The position numbers and the translations under genes are program-made. This document shows, in pieces, positions 1-8,045 of a stretch of 64,000 nucleotides of DNA. Source of the DNA: Aeromonas dhakensis (lineage in GTDB: Bacteria > Pseudomonadota > Gammaproteobacteria > Enterobacterales > Aeromonadaceae); assembly GCF_000820305.1 (NCBI RefSeq), contig NZ_CDBH01000061.1:274914-338913 (forward strand), in the 5' to 3' direction. The number at the start of each line of letters is the position of its first letter. Position 1 is the first letter of the stretch. A model generated the notes under the pieces. That model saw only the letters and a list, made by a program, of their open reading frames with translations. It was not told the DNA's origin and did no database searches.

Positions 1-42
1 TGCGCTTTCGCACGATCCCGACGCAACCTTTGCCCGCCACCA

Positions 43-60
43 CTGTCATAACCCTGCAAT
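43..60 (+). promoter_or_regulatory. Candidate Pho box before the LtaS-like gene
   Basis: Two 7-mers spaced by 4 bases: CTGTCAT (43-49), AACC, CTGCAAT (54-60). The PhoB consensus is two CTGTCAT 7-mers 11 bases apart; the first copy is perfect and the second matches 5 of 7. It lies about 50 bases before the start of a phosphoglycerol-transferase gene. No -10 is obvious at the usual distance, so regulation by PhoB is inference. Confidence 0.35.
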
Positions 61-111
61 ATAAAAACAATGCGCCCGTGGACGGGTGCAAACAGGCTTG
101 TAGGAACAACA

Positions 112-2076
112 ATGACCACTATCAGACGATGGCTGGGACCGTTTTGGCCCATCGCCGTTTTTTCATTGATCGCGCTCGTCTCTCTCTCCATCAGCCGGCT
201 CGCCCTCGGCCTCTGGCAACTGGAGCGGGTCGACGCCGTCGCCGGCTGGCAGGAGATGCTGCTGCAGGGAGTGCGGGTCGACTTCGCCACTCTCTGCTGG
301 CTGTGGGGCGTGCCCGCCGTATTCACCCTGCTGCTGGCCGGCCCCCATGCCGTGGGCCGTGCCTGGCTGCAGTTCATCCGGGTCTGGCTGACCCTGGGGC
401 TCTGGCTGCTGCTCTTCCTGGAGATCTCCACCCCCTCCTTCGTGACCGAGTACGGGGTACGCCCCAACCGCCTCTACGTGGAGTACCTCATCTATCCCAA
501 AGAGGTGTTCGCCATGCTGTGGGCCGGCCGCAAGGGCGAGCTGCTGCTGGCGATGGTGTTCAGTTGCGCCGTGCTGGCGGGCGGCTGGTGGCTGAGCGGC
601 CGTCTTTTGCGCGGCATCAGCTTCCCGCGCTGGTATCTGCGTCCGGCGTTTGCCCTGCTGATCCTGGCCATCGGTTTTCTCGGTGCCCGCTCCAGCCTGG
701 GCCACCGCGCCCTCAACCCGGCCATGGTGGCATTTGCCAGCGATCCCCTGGTCAATGCGCTCACCGTCAACTCCTCCTACTCCCTCTTCTTCGCCATCAA
801 GCAGATGCGGGCCGAGGAGGATGCCAGCCAGTTCTACGGTGAGCTGCCCCGCCAGCACATCCTGGATCTGGTACGCCAGGAGAGCGGCCGCGAATCCCAT
901 GAGTTCAGCTCCGACACCCTGCCCAGCCAGACCTTCAACGAGGCCAGCTACGGCGGCAAGCCGAAGAACCTGGTGATCCTGCTGCAGGAGAGCCTGGGCG
1001 CCCAGTTCGTCGGCTCCCTCGGCGGCCTGCCGCTCACCCCCAACATCGATGCCTTGTCGAAAGAGGGTTGGGCGTTCGAGCAGCTCTACGCCACCGGCAC
1101 CCGTTCGGTACGCGGCATCGAGGCGGTGCTGACCGGCTTCACTCCGACCCCGGCCCAGGCCGTGGTCAAGCTTGGCAAGAGCCAGACCAACTTCTTCACC
1201 ATCGCCGATCTGCTCAAGCAGCGGGGCTACGACACCAGCTTCATCTACGGCGGCGAGAGCCACTTCGACAACATGCGCAGCTTCTTCCTCGGCAACGGCT
1301 TCACCACCATAGTCGAGCAGAAGGACTTCAAGAACCCGGTGTTCGAGGGCTCCTGGGGCGCCTCTGACGAAGATCTGATGGCCAAGGCCGACCAGACCTT
1401 CCAGGCCCTGCACAAACAGGGCAAACCCTTCTTCAGCCTGGTGTTCAGCTCGAGCAACCACGATCCGTTCGAGTTTCCCGACGATCGCATCGCCCTCTAT
1501 GAGCAGCCCAAACAGACCCGCAACAACGCAGCCAAGTATGCGGACTACGCCATCGGCGAGTTCTTCAAGAAGGCGAAGCGGTCGGACTACTGGCAGGACA
1601 CCCTGTTCCTGGTCATCGCCGATCACGACAGCCGGGTCAGCGGCGCCAGCCTGGTGCCCATCCCCCGCTTCCACATTCCGGGAATCATCGTGGGTGACGG
1701 CATAGCGCCGAGACAGGATCCCCGCATCGTCAGCCAGATCGACATGGCACCGACCCTGCTCTCCCTGATGGGGATCAGCGCCGACTATCCCATGCTCGGC
1801 AAGGATCTGACCCGCATGCCCGCCGACTGGCCGGGACGCGCCATCATGCAGTACGACAAGAACTTCGCCCTGATGCGTGGCAAGGACGTGGTGATCCTGC
1901 AGCCGGAGCGGGCGCCGGAAGGCTTCATCTATGAGGATGCGACAGAGACGCTCACCCCGGCGCCGCAGCCGGCCACCATGAAGGACGCGGCCCTCGGCCT
2001 CGCCCTCTGGGGCAGCCTCGCCTACCAGCAGGGGCTCTACCGGACGGCGCCGGACACCCGCACCGTGCTGAACTGA
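112..2076 (+). CDS. LTA synthase family sulfatase / phosphoglycerol transferase
   Basis: 654 residues in the LtaS/OpgB alkaline-phosphatase-like family, which transfers glycerol phosphate from phosphatidylglycerol or cleaves related esters on the periplasmic side. The first ~190 residues hold several hydrophobic membrane segments; a soluble sulfatase-like domain follows. Visible family residues are E293 (LLQESLG, metal), T330 (ATGTRS, nucleophile) and D504-H505 (IADHDS, metal). ATG 112 was chosen because it has a GGAAC-type RBS and begins at the membrane segment; an in-frame ATG at 70 would add 14 unlikely residues. Monocistronic, closed by a strong terminator. The substrate in a Gram-negative is unknown; osmoregulated-glucan or envelope decoration is the plausible role. 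Confidence 0.85.
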   Translation: MTTIRRWLGPFWPIAVFSLIALVSLSISRLALGLWQLERVDAVAGWQEMLLQGVRVDFATLCWLWGVPAVFTLLLAGPHAVGRAWLQFIRVWLTLGLWLLLFLEISTPSFVTEYGVRPNRLYVEYLIYPKEVFAMLWAGRKGELLLAMVFSCAVLAGGWWLSGRLLRGISFPRWYLRPAFALLILAIGFLGARSSLGHRALNPAMVAFASDPLVNALTVNSSYSLFFAIKQMRAEEDASQFYGELPRQHILDLVRQESGRESHEFSSDTLPSQTFNEASYGGKPKNLVILLQESLGAQFVGSLGGLPLTPNIDALSKEGWAFEQLYATGTRSVRGIEAVLTGFTPTPAQAVVKLGKSQTNFFTIADLLKQRGYDTSFIYGGESHFDNMRSFFLGNGFTTIVEQKDFKNPVFEGSWGASDEDLMAKADQTFQALHKQGKPFFSLVFSSSNHDPFEFPDDRIALYEQPKQTRNNAAKYADYAIGEFFKKAKRSDYWQDTLFLVIADHDSRVSGASLVPIPRFHIPGIIVGDGIAPRQDPRIVSQIDMAPTLLSLMGISADYPMLGKDLTRMPADWPGRAIMQYDKNFALMRGKDVVILQPERAPEGFIYEDATETLTPAPQPATMKDAALGLALWGSLAYQQGLYRTAPDTRTVLN

Positions 2077-2090
2077 GCGCCATAAAACAA

Positions 2091-2114
2091 AACCCGCCGA
2101 TTGGCGGGTTTTTT
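2091..2114. terminator. Bidirectional terminator
   Basis: AACCCGCC / GGCGGGTT 8-bp stem with a GATT loop, T-run on the right and A-rich flank on the left, between the convergent LtaS-like and Lrp-like genes. It can serve both strands. Confidence 0.85.
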
Positions 2115-2131
2115 GTGGAAGACAACAGGCA

Positions 2132-2602
2132 TCAGGTGTTGAGGAAGCAGGGCAGCGAGCGGCTGAACTTGTGCTCGAACACCAGCGAGGTCTCGAGGTG
2201 CACTACCTCTTCGCGGGAGGTGAAGTGATCGAACACGAAGTTGCGCAGGTGTTCGGTGTCAGAGACGCACAGATGCACCAGGAAATCATCCTTGCCCCCC
2301 ATGTGGAACAGGCTGATCACCTCGGGCAGCGCCAGAATGGCATCGCGAAACGCATCGATGATCTGGCGGCTGTGGCGGGCCAGCTGCAGCGACACCATGG
2401 CCTGGATGTGACCCCCCAGCGCCTGGTAATCCACCTCGCAGTGGGCGCCCTTGAGCACCCCATCCTGCTGCAGCTTGCGCACTCGCTCCAGACAGGTGGA
2501 CGGTGCCACCCCGACCAGCGCGGCCAGATCCTTGTTGGTCATGCCCGCATCGCGAAACAGATGGGCCAGGATATCCAAATCCAGTTGATCCAGGTTTCTC
2601 AT
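2132..2602 (-). CDS. Lrp/AsnC family transcriptional regulator
   Basis: 156 residues. The N-terminal winged HTH (about residues 5-60; LAALVGVAPSTCLERVRKL) is followed by a RAM/AsnC ligand-binding domain. This is a feast/famine regulator that usually senses an amino acid and acts as an oligomer on DNA. It is too divergent from Lrp (164 aa) and AsnC to give a symbol. It is transcribed away from the phosphatase gene at 2752 with a shared ~150-base upstream region, so it may control that gene or itself. The specific ligand is not visible. Confidence 0.9.
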   Translation of the reverse strand: MRNLDQLDLDILAHLFRDAGMTNKDLAALVGVAPSTCLERVRKLQQDGVLKGAHCEVDYQALGGHIQAMVSLQLARHSRQIIDAFRDAILALPEVISLFHMGGKDDFLVHLCVSDTEHLRNFVFDHFTSREEVVHLETSLVFEHKFSRSLPCFLNT

Positions 2603-2751
2603 CTTTACTCCTTGAACCGCTCAATTTTTTAGACTCTGCCCGTAAACCGAGCTGAACACAACGCAGATTGACATCGGGGCCGCGCCCCCTATGCTTTGGC
2701 GCACTCAAAACCCAGCTCACGCCCGCTGCCACTGGCTTCATAAGGAGCTTT

Positions 2752-3270
2752 ATGCACCCGTCCCACCCCTTCTGGAGCCAGGAGGTGCCGCGCCTCGACG
2801 GCCAGCTGCTGCTGACCCCCTGCCCCGGCACCCAACAGGTCGCGTTGCCGCTGGCCCTCGATCAGCTCAGGCTGGCCGGCGCCCGCGCCGTCATCACGCT
2901 GATGACTGACGCCGAACTGGCCCGCCTCGAGCTGGCCCACCTTGGCGAGACGGTCGCGCGCGAGGGATTGCACTGGTTTCACCTGCCCATCGAGGATGAC
3001 CAGGCCCCCGACGCCACCTTCGAACTCGCCTGGCAACAGACGCTGCCGCAGCTGCTGGCCCTGCTGCGCGAGGGGCGGCACCTGGCCATCCACTGCAAGG
3101 GCGGCAGCGGTCGCACCGGGCTGGTGGCGGCAGCCCTGCTGATGAGCCTGGGCCAGCCCCAGCAGGAGGCGATGGCCGCCATCAAGGCTCACAGACCCAA
3201 GGCGTTCACCCTGGCCTGCCACCGCCAATGGCTCGACCAACTGGCCGAGCAGCTGGATCAGTACGCCTGA
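2752..3270 (+). CDS. Dual-specificity / tyrosine phosphatase family protein
   Basis: 172 residues with the protein tyrosine phosphatase signature C-x5-R: HCKGGSGRTG with C115 as the nucleophile and R121 in the phosphate loop; acidic residues around 83-87 (EDDQAPD) likely supply the general acid. It resembles the CDKN3-like bacterial phosphatases. ATG 2752 has a clear AAGGAG RBS; the longer frame from 2668 has none. No signal peptide, so cytoplasmic. Its stop abuts the stop of convergent metA with no gap. The substrate is unknown. Confidence 0.82.
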   Translation: MHPSHPFWSQEVPRLDGQLLLTPCPGTQQVALPLALDQLRLAGARAVITLMTDAELARLELAHLGETVAREGLHWFHLPIEDDQAPDATFELAWQQTLPQLLALLREGRHLAIHCKGGSGRTGLVAAALLMSLGQPQQEAMAAIKAHRPKAFTLACHRQWLDQLAEQLDQYA

Positions 3271-4218
3271 TTACTTGCCACCCTGGTCGTAGGTGAAGAC
3301 CTTGCCGATATCCTCCACCCGATAGCTGGTGAGCTGGTAGACGTAGTAGTTGAGCCAGTTGGCAAACAGCAGGTGGCCGTGGCTGCGCCAGCTGGCGCGC
3401 GGGGTCTGGCTCGGGTCGTTGTTCGGGTAGTAGTTGACAGGGATGACGGGCTCAAGCCCGGCGGCCAGATCCCGCTGATACTCGCCATCCAGGGTCAGCG
3501 CATCGTATTCGGGATGGCCGGTGACAAACACCTGGCGACAATCCTTGGTGGCCGCCAGATAGACCCCCGCCTCTGCCGATTCGGCAAAAATCTGCAGATC
3601 CGTGTTGGCGCGGATAAGATCTCCGTCAAACGCCGCATAACGGGAGTGAGGCGCCACAAACTCGTCATCGAAACCGCGCAGCAGCGGCTCGTGTTCATCG
3701 AGCCTGTGGTGACGATAGACCCCGGAGAGCTTCTCGCCGTGAGTCTGCTTCTCCATGCCGTACAGGGCCTTCAGCGCCGCCTGCACCGCCCAGCAGAGGA
3801 ACAGGGTGGAGGTGACGTGCTGATGGGACCACTCGATGATCTCGACGACACGCGGCCAGTAGACCACCTCCTCGAACTCCACCAGCCCGAGCGGCGCCCC
3901 CGTGATGATCATGCCGTCGTAGTTGTTGCCCCGCACCTGTTCGAAGTCGTGATAGAAGTTTTCCAGGTGCGCCTGAGGGGTGTTCTTCGACTCCCGATCG
4001 TCGATGCGCAGTAGATCCACGTCCACCTGCAACGGCGAGTTGGAGAGCATCCGCATCAGCTGGATCTCGGTCTCTATCTTCTTGGGCATCAGGTTGAGGA
4101 TGAGCACCCGCAGCGGGCGGATGTTCTGGGTGACGGCCCGGGACTCCGTCATCACGAAGATGTTCTCCTGCCCCAGCACTTCGGCGGCGGGTAACTGATC
4201 CGGGATCTTGATCGGCAT
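3271..4218 (-). CDS. metA: Homoserine O-succinyltransferase
   Basis: 315 residues, full length. First committed step of methionine synthesis: succinyl-CoA + L-homoserine to O-succinylhomoserine, in the cytoplasm. Class-I glutamine-amidotransferase-like fold; the catalytic Cys is in LFLCWAVQ, His and Glu in VTGHPEYD. The [12 protein letters not shown] stretch has Gly at the position that separates succinyl- from acetyl-transferases, so succinyl-CoA is the expected donor. Three adjacent MetJ-like 8-mers lie 27 bases upstream, indicating repression by MetJ-SAM. Confidence 0.97.
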   Translation of the reverse strand: MPIKIPDQLPAAEVLGQENIFVMTESRAVTQNIRPLRVLILNLMPKKIETEIQLMRMLSNSPLQVDVDLLRIDDRESKNTPQAHLENFYHDFEQVRGNNYDGMIITGAPLGLVEFEEVVYWPRVVEIIEWSHQHVTSTLFLCWAVQAALKALYGMEKQTHGEKLSGVYRHHRLDEHEPLLRGFDDEFVAPHSRYAAFDGDLIRANTDLQIFAESAEAGVYLAATKDCRQVFVTGHPEYDALTLDGEYQRDLAAGLEPVIPVNYYPNNDPSQTPRASWRSHGHLLFANWLNYYVYQLTSYRVEDIGKVFTYDQGGK

Positions 4219-4244
4219 GCTTACTCCCTGTACTGCATCGGTAA

Positions 4245-4268
4245 ATATGTCTGGACATCCAGAAGCCT
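4245..4268 (-). promoter_or_regulatory. Tandem MetJ (met box) operator
   Basis: Three contiguous 8-mers, ATATGTCT, GGACATCC and AGAAGCCT, match the met box AGACGTCT at 6, 5 and 6 of 8 positions. Tandem adjacent boxes are what MetJ dimers need. They sit directly upstream of metA and also upstream of the divergent HD-GYP gene. A perfect TATAAT on the plus strand (4268-4273) abuts the operator and may be the -10 of the HD-GYP gene. Confidence 0.72.
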
Positions 4269-4362
4269 ATAATAAAGAGACTACCCTGTCATCAGATACC
4301 TTTTGTATTCACCCCCACCTTTGACTAGCATACGGCTCAATGTGTCTCTCGCATCCAAGACA

Positions 4363-5601
4363 ATGACAGGTATCAAGATTTCAGTAGACCGGCTGCAAGT
4401 CGGCAATTACGTCTCTCTGCCACTTGGCTGGCGCGAACACCCCTTCCTGTTTTCCAGCTTCAAACTCAAGAACGAAGAGGAGATCGAGCTCATTCGCCGA
4501 CTCGGTCTCAAGCTCGTCACCATCATCCCGGACAAGAGCGACGCCCCGCCCAAGCCGCTGAACCAGGTTCAGGCCCAGCCGCAGGAGGCGCCAGACACGG
4601 CCCAGCGTCAGGCCGAGATGCAGCAGGAGAAGGAGCGCCGCATCGAGCAGTTGCAGCAGTACCGCCGCGACCTGCAGCAGTGCGAGAAGCAGTTCCAGCA
4701 GTCGCTGGCCCAGGTGCGCAACGTGATGGGCAAGATCCAGTCCCGCCCCCTCAACGCCATCGGCGAGGCGCAGGAGCTGATAAACGCCATGACCGAGCAG
4801 CTGCTGTCGGTGGACGAGATGGTGCTGCACCTGGTCTCCGACAGCGAGGATGGCAACAACCTCTACTTCCACTCCCTCAACGTCAGCGTGCTCAGCATGC
4901 TGCTGGCCAAGGAGTGCAACATGTCGGCCGACGAAATCCGCCGGGTCGGCATGGGGGCCCTGTTCCACGACATCGGCAAGCTGAAGATCCCGAGCCAGAT
5001 CCTGCGCAAGACCGAGCCTCTCACCAAACCGGAACGGAACCTGATGGCCCAGCACCCGCGCTACGGGCTGGATCTGCTCAACCTGGCCAAGGACTTCCCG
5101 GCCGAGGCAAAGGGGATAGTGCTGCACCACCACGAATACCTGGACGGCAGCGGGCCGGAGGGGCTCAAGAAGGGGCAGCTCGACCCGCTGACCCAGATAG
5201 TCTCGCTGATCAACGAATACGATAACCTCTGCCACATGCAGGCCAAGGTGCCCTACTCGGCCCTGAGCGGTCTCTACAAGCAGCGCAAGGCCCAGTTCAA
5301 CCCGGACTACCTCGGCATGCTGATCCGGCTGATGGGGATCTACCCGCCGGGCAGCGTGGTGCAGCTCTCCAACGGGCAGGTGGGGCTGGTGATGTCGGTC
5401 AACACCTCTCGCCTGCTCTACCCCTCGGTGCTGGTGTACGATCCGCGCATTCCGCGCCAGGAGGCGGCCATCATCGACCTGCAGCAGGCCGAGCTCTCCA
5501 TCGCCAAGGTGATCCATCCCAAGCGACTGCCGCCAGCGGTGTTTGAGTACCTCAACCCGCGCACCCGCATCAGCTACTACTTCGAACACAACAAGCCCTG
5601 A
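4363..5601 (+). CDS. HD-GYP domain protein (DUF3391 N-terminus), atypical GYP motif
   Basis: 412 residues. The N-terminal ~70 residues look like DUF3391, then a Gln-rich coiled coil (about 75-135), then an HD-GYP domain of the family that hydrolyses cyclic di-GMP or other cyclic dinucleotides. Visible: H202-D203 (HDIGKLKIP), HHHE 255-258, D261-G262. The usual DG-x-GYP reads DGSGPEG here, so the Tyr is missing and activity may be altered. Start taken at MTGIKIS, where homology begins; an in-frame ATG at 4303 is weaker. Transcribed divergently from metA. Confidence 0.85.
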   Translation: MTGIKISVDRLQVGNYVSLPLGWREHPFLFSSFKLKNEEEIELIRRLGLKLVTIIPDKSDAPPKPLNQVQAQPQEAPDTAQRQAEMQQEKERRIEQLQQYRRDLQQCEKQFQQSLAQVRNVMGKIQSRPLNAIGEAQELINAMTEQLLSVDEMVLHLVSDSEDGNNLYFHSLNVSVLSMLLAKECNMSADEIRRVGMGALFHDIGKLKIPSQILRKTEPLTKPERNLMAQHPRYGLDLLNLAKDFPAEAKGIVLHHHEYLDGSGPEGLKKGQLDPLTQIVSLINEYDNLCHMQAKVPYSALSGLYKQRKAQFNPDYLGMLIRLMGIYPPGSVVQLSNGQVGLVMSVNTSRLLYPSVLVYDPRIPRQEAAIIDLQQAELSIAKVIHPKRLPPAVFEYLNPRTRISYYFEHNKP

Positions 5602-5659
5602 TTGACCCGGCCACCTAGGTGGCCACCCCAACCCCACCGCCAGCCCCGAGGAGCCCTTC

Positions 5660-6805
5660 ATGCGCATCGAAATCATCAGCACCGGCGACGAGATAGTGAC
5701 GGGCCTGGTGGTGGACACCAACGCCGCCTGGCTCAGCGCCCTCCTGCTGGAGCAGGGCTGGCAGGTGCGCCGCCGCGTCACCGTGGGGGACAACCTCAAG
5801 GACTTGAAGGTTGTGCTGCAAGAGAGTGCCGCCCGCGCCGAGGTGGTGCTGGTGTGCGGCGGGCTCGGCCCCACCGCCGACGACCTCACCGCCCAGGCGG
5901 CGGCCGAGGCCTTCGACCAGCCGCTCACCCTCTTCCCGGACTGGCTCGCCACTATCGAAGCGCGCTACGCCAGCCGCGGCCGACCCATGCCCGCCAGCAA
6001 CGCCAAGCAGGCCTGGCTGCCGCAGGGGTGCGAGCCCCTCGACAACCCGGTGGGCACAGCCTGTGGCTTCCTGGTGCAGGCGGGCCCGAGCCGGCTCTTC
6101 TTCACCCCGGGCGTGCCGTTCGAGTTCAAGCAGATGGTGCGCGAACAGATCTTGCCGCGCCTCAAGGCGATGGCCGGCGCAGAGAGTGACACCGAGCTGC
6201 GCCGCTTCTACACGTTTGGCGTCTCGGAGTCGGCCCTCAGCGACATGCTGGATGCCGCCCCCTGGCCCGCCGGCATCGAGCTCGGCTACCGCTCCTCCAT
6301 GCCCCTCATCGAGCTCAAGCTCATCGGCCACGGAGCCTCGGCGGCGGACATGGACGCCGCCGAGGCACGGCTGCTAACGGCCATCGAGCCCTGGCTGGTG
6401 GGACGGGGAGACGAGGAGCCGGCGCGGCAGATCCTGGATCTGTTGGGAGAGAGACCGCTGACGCTGCTGGAGGGGGAGAGCCGGGGCGCCCTGCTGGCCA
6501 TGTGTCACGAGCACCCGGCCCTGGCGGCCGGCTTCAGCCACACCCTGAGCAGTGACCTGATGCAACTGGCGGCGCCTGCGGCCCCTTTGAGCCTGACCCT
6601 GGGCCGGGCAGGCCCGGACGGCGTGCCGCTGCTGCTTTGCGCCGACGGGCAACTGCACGGCCAGACCCTCAAGGTCAGCCACCCGGATCCCGACAGCGGC
6701 CGCCGGATCCTCGCCTTCGCCGCCCTCGACATGCTGCGCCGCCACCTGCTGGGGCTGCCGGTGCTCGGCGACTACCGCACCCTGACCCGCACCGCCAGCC
6801 GTTAA
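5660..6805 (+). CDS. CinA-like molybdopterin-binding domain protein (YfaY type)
   Basis: 381 residues. Residues 1-~165 form the MoCF-biosynthesis/CinA N-terminal domain (STGDEIVTG, VCGGLGPTADD, PGVPFEF). The C-terminal part (about 250-381) is poorly conserved against the CinA nicotinamide-mononucleotide deamidase domain. The size and form match E. coli YfaY, a CinA-like protein considered to lack deamidase activity. Cytoplasmic; function uncertain. A tandem heptamer array begins four bases after the stop codon. Confidence 0.82.
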   Translation: MRIEIISTGDEIVTGLVVDTNAAWLSALLLEQGWQVRRRVTVGDNLKDLKVVLQESAARAEVVLVCGGLGPTADDLTAQAAAEAFDQPLTLFPDWLATIEARYASRGRPMPASNAKQAWLPQGCEPLDNPVGTACGFLVQAGPSRLFFTPGVPFEFKQMVREQILPRLKAMAGAESDTELRRFYTFGVSESALSDMLDAAPWPAGIELGYRSSMPLIELKLIGHGASAADMDAAEARLLTAIEPWLVGRGDEEPARQILDLLGERPLTLLEGESRGALLAMCHEHPALAAGFSHTLSSDLMQLAAPAAPLSLTLGRAGPDGVPLLLCADGQLHGQTLKVSHPDPDSGRRILAFAALDMLRRHLLGLPVLGDYRTLTRTASR

Positions 6806-6808
6806 CAA

Positions 6809-6861
6809 CCAGTAGCCAGCAGCCAGCAGCCAGCAGCCAGCAGCCAGCAGCCAGCAGCCAG
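6809..6861. repeat. Heptanucleotide tandem repeat (CCAGCAG)n
   Basis: Seven 7-bp units (first CCAGTAG at 6809-6815, then six perfect CCAGCAG to 6857) plus a partial CCAG. It lies in the 77-base gap between the convergent cinA-like and ABC-permease genes, outside any frame used by a gene. Unit number is likely variable between strains. Confidence 0.95.
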
Positions 6862-6882
6862 GCTCTCACCCCTCCCGGGGCA

Positions 6883-7977
6883 TCAATCCAGACTCTTCTT
6901 GAAGCGATGGGCGGCCAGGGTCAGCACCAGCAGGGTGAAGCCCGCCAGCCAGAGCACGTCCGGCAGCAGCTCGGAAAGCTCGCCGCCGCGCAGCACTATG
7001 CCCCGGATCAGCCGCATGAAGTGGGTAGCCGGCAGCACCTCGGCAATCCACTGGGCCGGCAGCGGCATCCCCTCGTAGGGGAACATGAAGCCCGACAACA
7101 GGATCGAGGGCAGCAGGATGAACACCGTCATCTGCATCGCCTGCAGCTGGGTCTGCGCCAGGGTAGAGATGAGCAGCCCCAGGGTCAGGCTGGCGGCGAT
7201 GAACAGCAGGGTCGCCAGCAGCACCTGGCTCAGGGCGCCGTTGATGGGCACCGCGAAGATGAAGTGGCCAAGGCCGAGGATGATGGCCACCTGGATCAGC
7301 CCCACCCCGATATAGGGCAGGATCTTGCCCAGCATCAGCTCCATCGAGCTGACCGGGGTGGTGATGAGCAGCTCCAGATTGCCGCGCTCCCGCTCCCGCA
7401 CTATGGCCGCCGAGGTGAACATGATCATGGTCATGGTGAGGATCACCCCGAGCAGGCCGGGCACTATGTTGACCGCCGAGCGGCGCGCCGGGTTGAAGTA
7501 GAGCACGGTCTCGAAGGTGGGCGGAACCGGCTTGAAGTCGGGTTTCAGATCGGAGAGCGGCATGTTGCGAAGGCCGAGCAGGGCGCTGGCGATCATGGTG
7601 TCCGAGCCATCCACCAGCCACTGGCCCGCCGTCTCGCCGGCGCTGAGCCGACGACTCAGATCGGCGGGCAGCACCAGCACGGCGCGCACCTCGCCCCGGG
7701 TCAGCGCCGCTTCGGCCTGCTGCACCCCGACATATTGCTGCTTGATGTGCACCACCTGGCTCGCTTTCACCGCCTCCACCAGCAGGCGGCCCGGCACGCT
7801 CTGGCTCATGTCGACCAGTCCCACCGGGATCTGGCGCACGTCGGTGTTGATGGCGTAGCCGAACAGCAGCAGCTGGATCAACGGGATCATCACTACCATG
7901 CCAAAGGTCAGTCTGTCTCTGGCCAGCTGGCGCAGTTCTTTCTGGGTAATGGCCCAGAGCCGTCGCAGACTGTTCAT
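6883..7977 (-). CDS. ABC-2 type exporter permease
   Basis: 364 residues. ABC-2 family permease with an N-terminal membrane anchor (about 20-45), a large periplasmic loop and five or so C-terminal helices. Similar to YbhR/YhhJ-type permeases that with an HlyD-type lipoprotein and an ATPase export drugs or hydrophobic compounds. Start ATG 7977 has an AGGAG RBS and matches the family N-terminus (MNSLRRLWAITQKELRQL). Last gene of the operon. A 23-codon remnant that looks like the start of a second permease lies between it and the ATPase gene. Confidence 0.9.
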   Translation of the reverse strand: MNSLRRLWAITQKELRQLARDRLTFGMVVMIPLIQLLLFGYAINTDVRQIPVGLVDMSQSVPGRLLVEAVKASQVVHIKQQYVGVQQAEAALTRGEVRAVLVLPADLSRRLSAGETAGQWLVDGSDTMIASALLGLRNMPLSDLKPDFKPVPPTFETVLYFNPARRSAVNIVPGLLGVILTMTMIMFTSAAIVRERERGNLELLITTPVSSMELMLGKILPYIGVGLIQVAIILGLGHFIFAVPINGALSQVLLATLLFIAASLTLGLLISTLAQTQLQAMQMTVFILLPSILLSGFMFPYEGMPLPAQWIAEVLPATHFMRLIRGIVLRGGELSELLPDVLWLAGFTLLVLTLAAHRFKKSLD

Positions 7978-8045
7978 CGATTCGCTCCTGCAGGCTGGCG
8001 AAGTACTTGCCGGGTCATGGTCCAGAGCCCTTGCCAGCCGTTCAT
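7974..8045 (-). pseudogene. Possible remnant of a second ABC permease gene (23 codons)
   Basis: ATG at 8045 overlaps the ATPase stop (ATGA) and opens a frame reading MNGWQGLWTMTRQVLRQP, then AGANR and TGA at 7974-7976, which itself overlaps the next permease start. The first ~18 residues resemble the start of the downstream permease (MNSLRRLWAITQKELRQL), as expected for a paired permease. A deletion from after RQP to the next gene's RBS would give this structure. Inference from reading only; chance similarity is possible. Confidence 0.45.

Noticed and set aside
6809..6861. CRISPR-like repeat
   Set aside because: The unit is 7 bp with no spacers; it is a simple tandem repeat.
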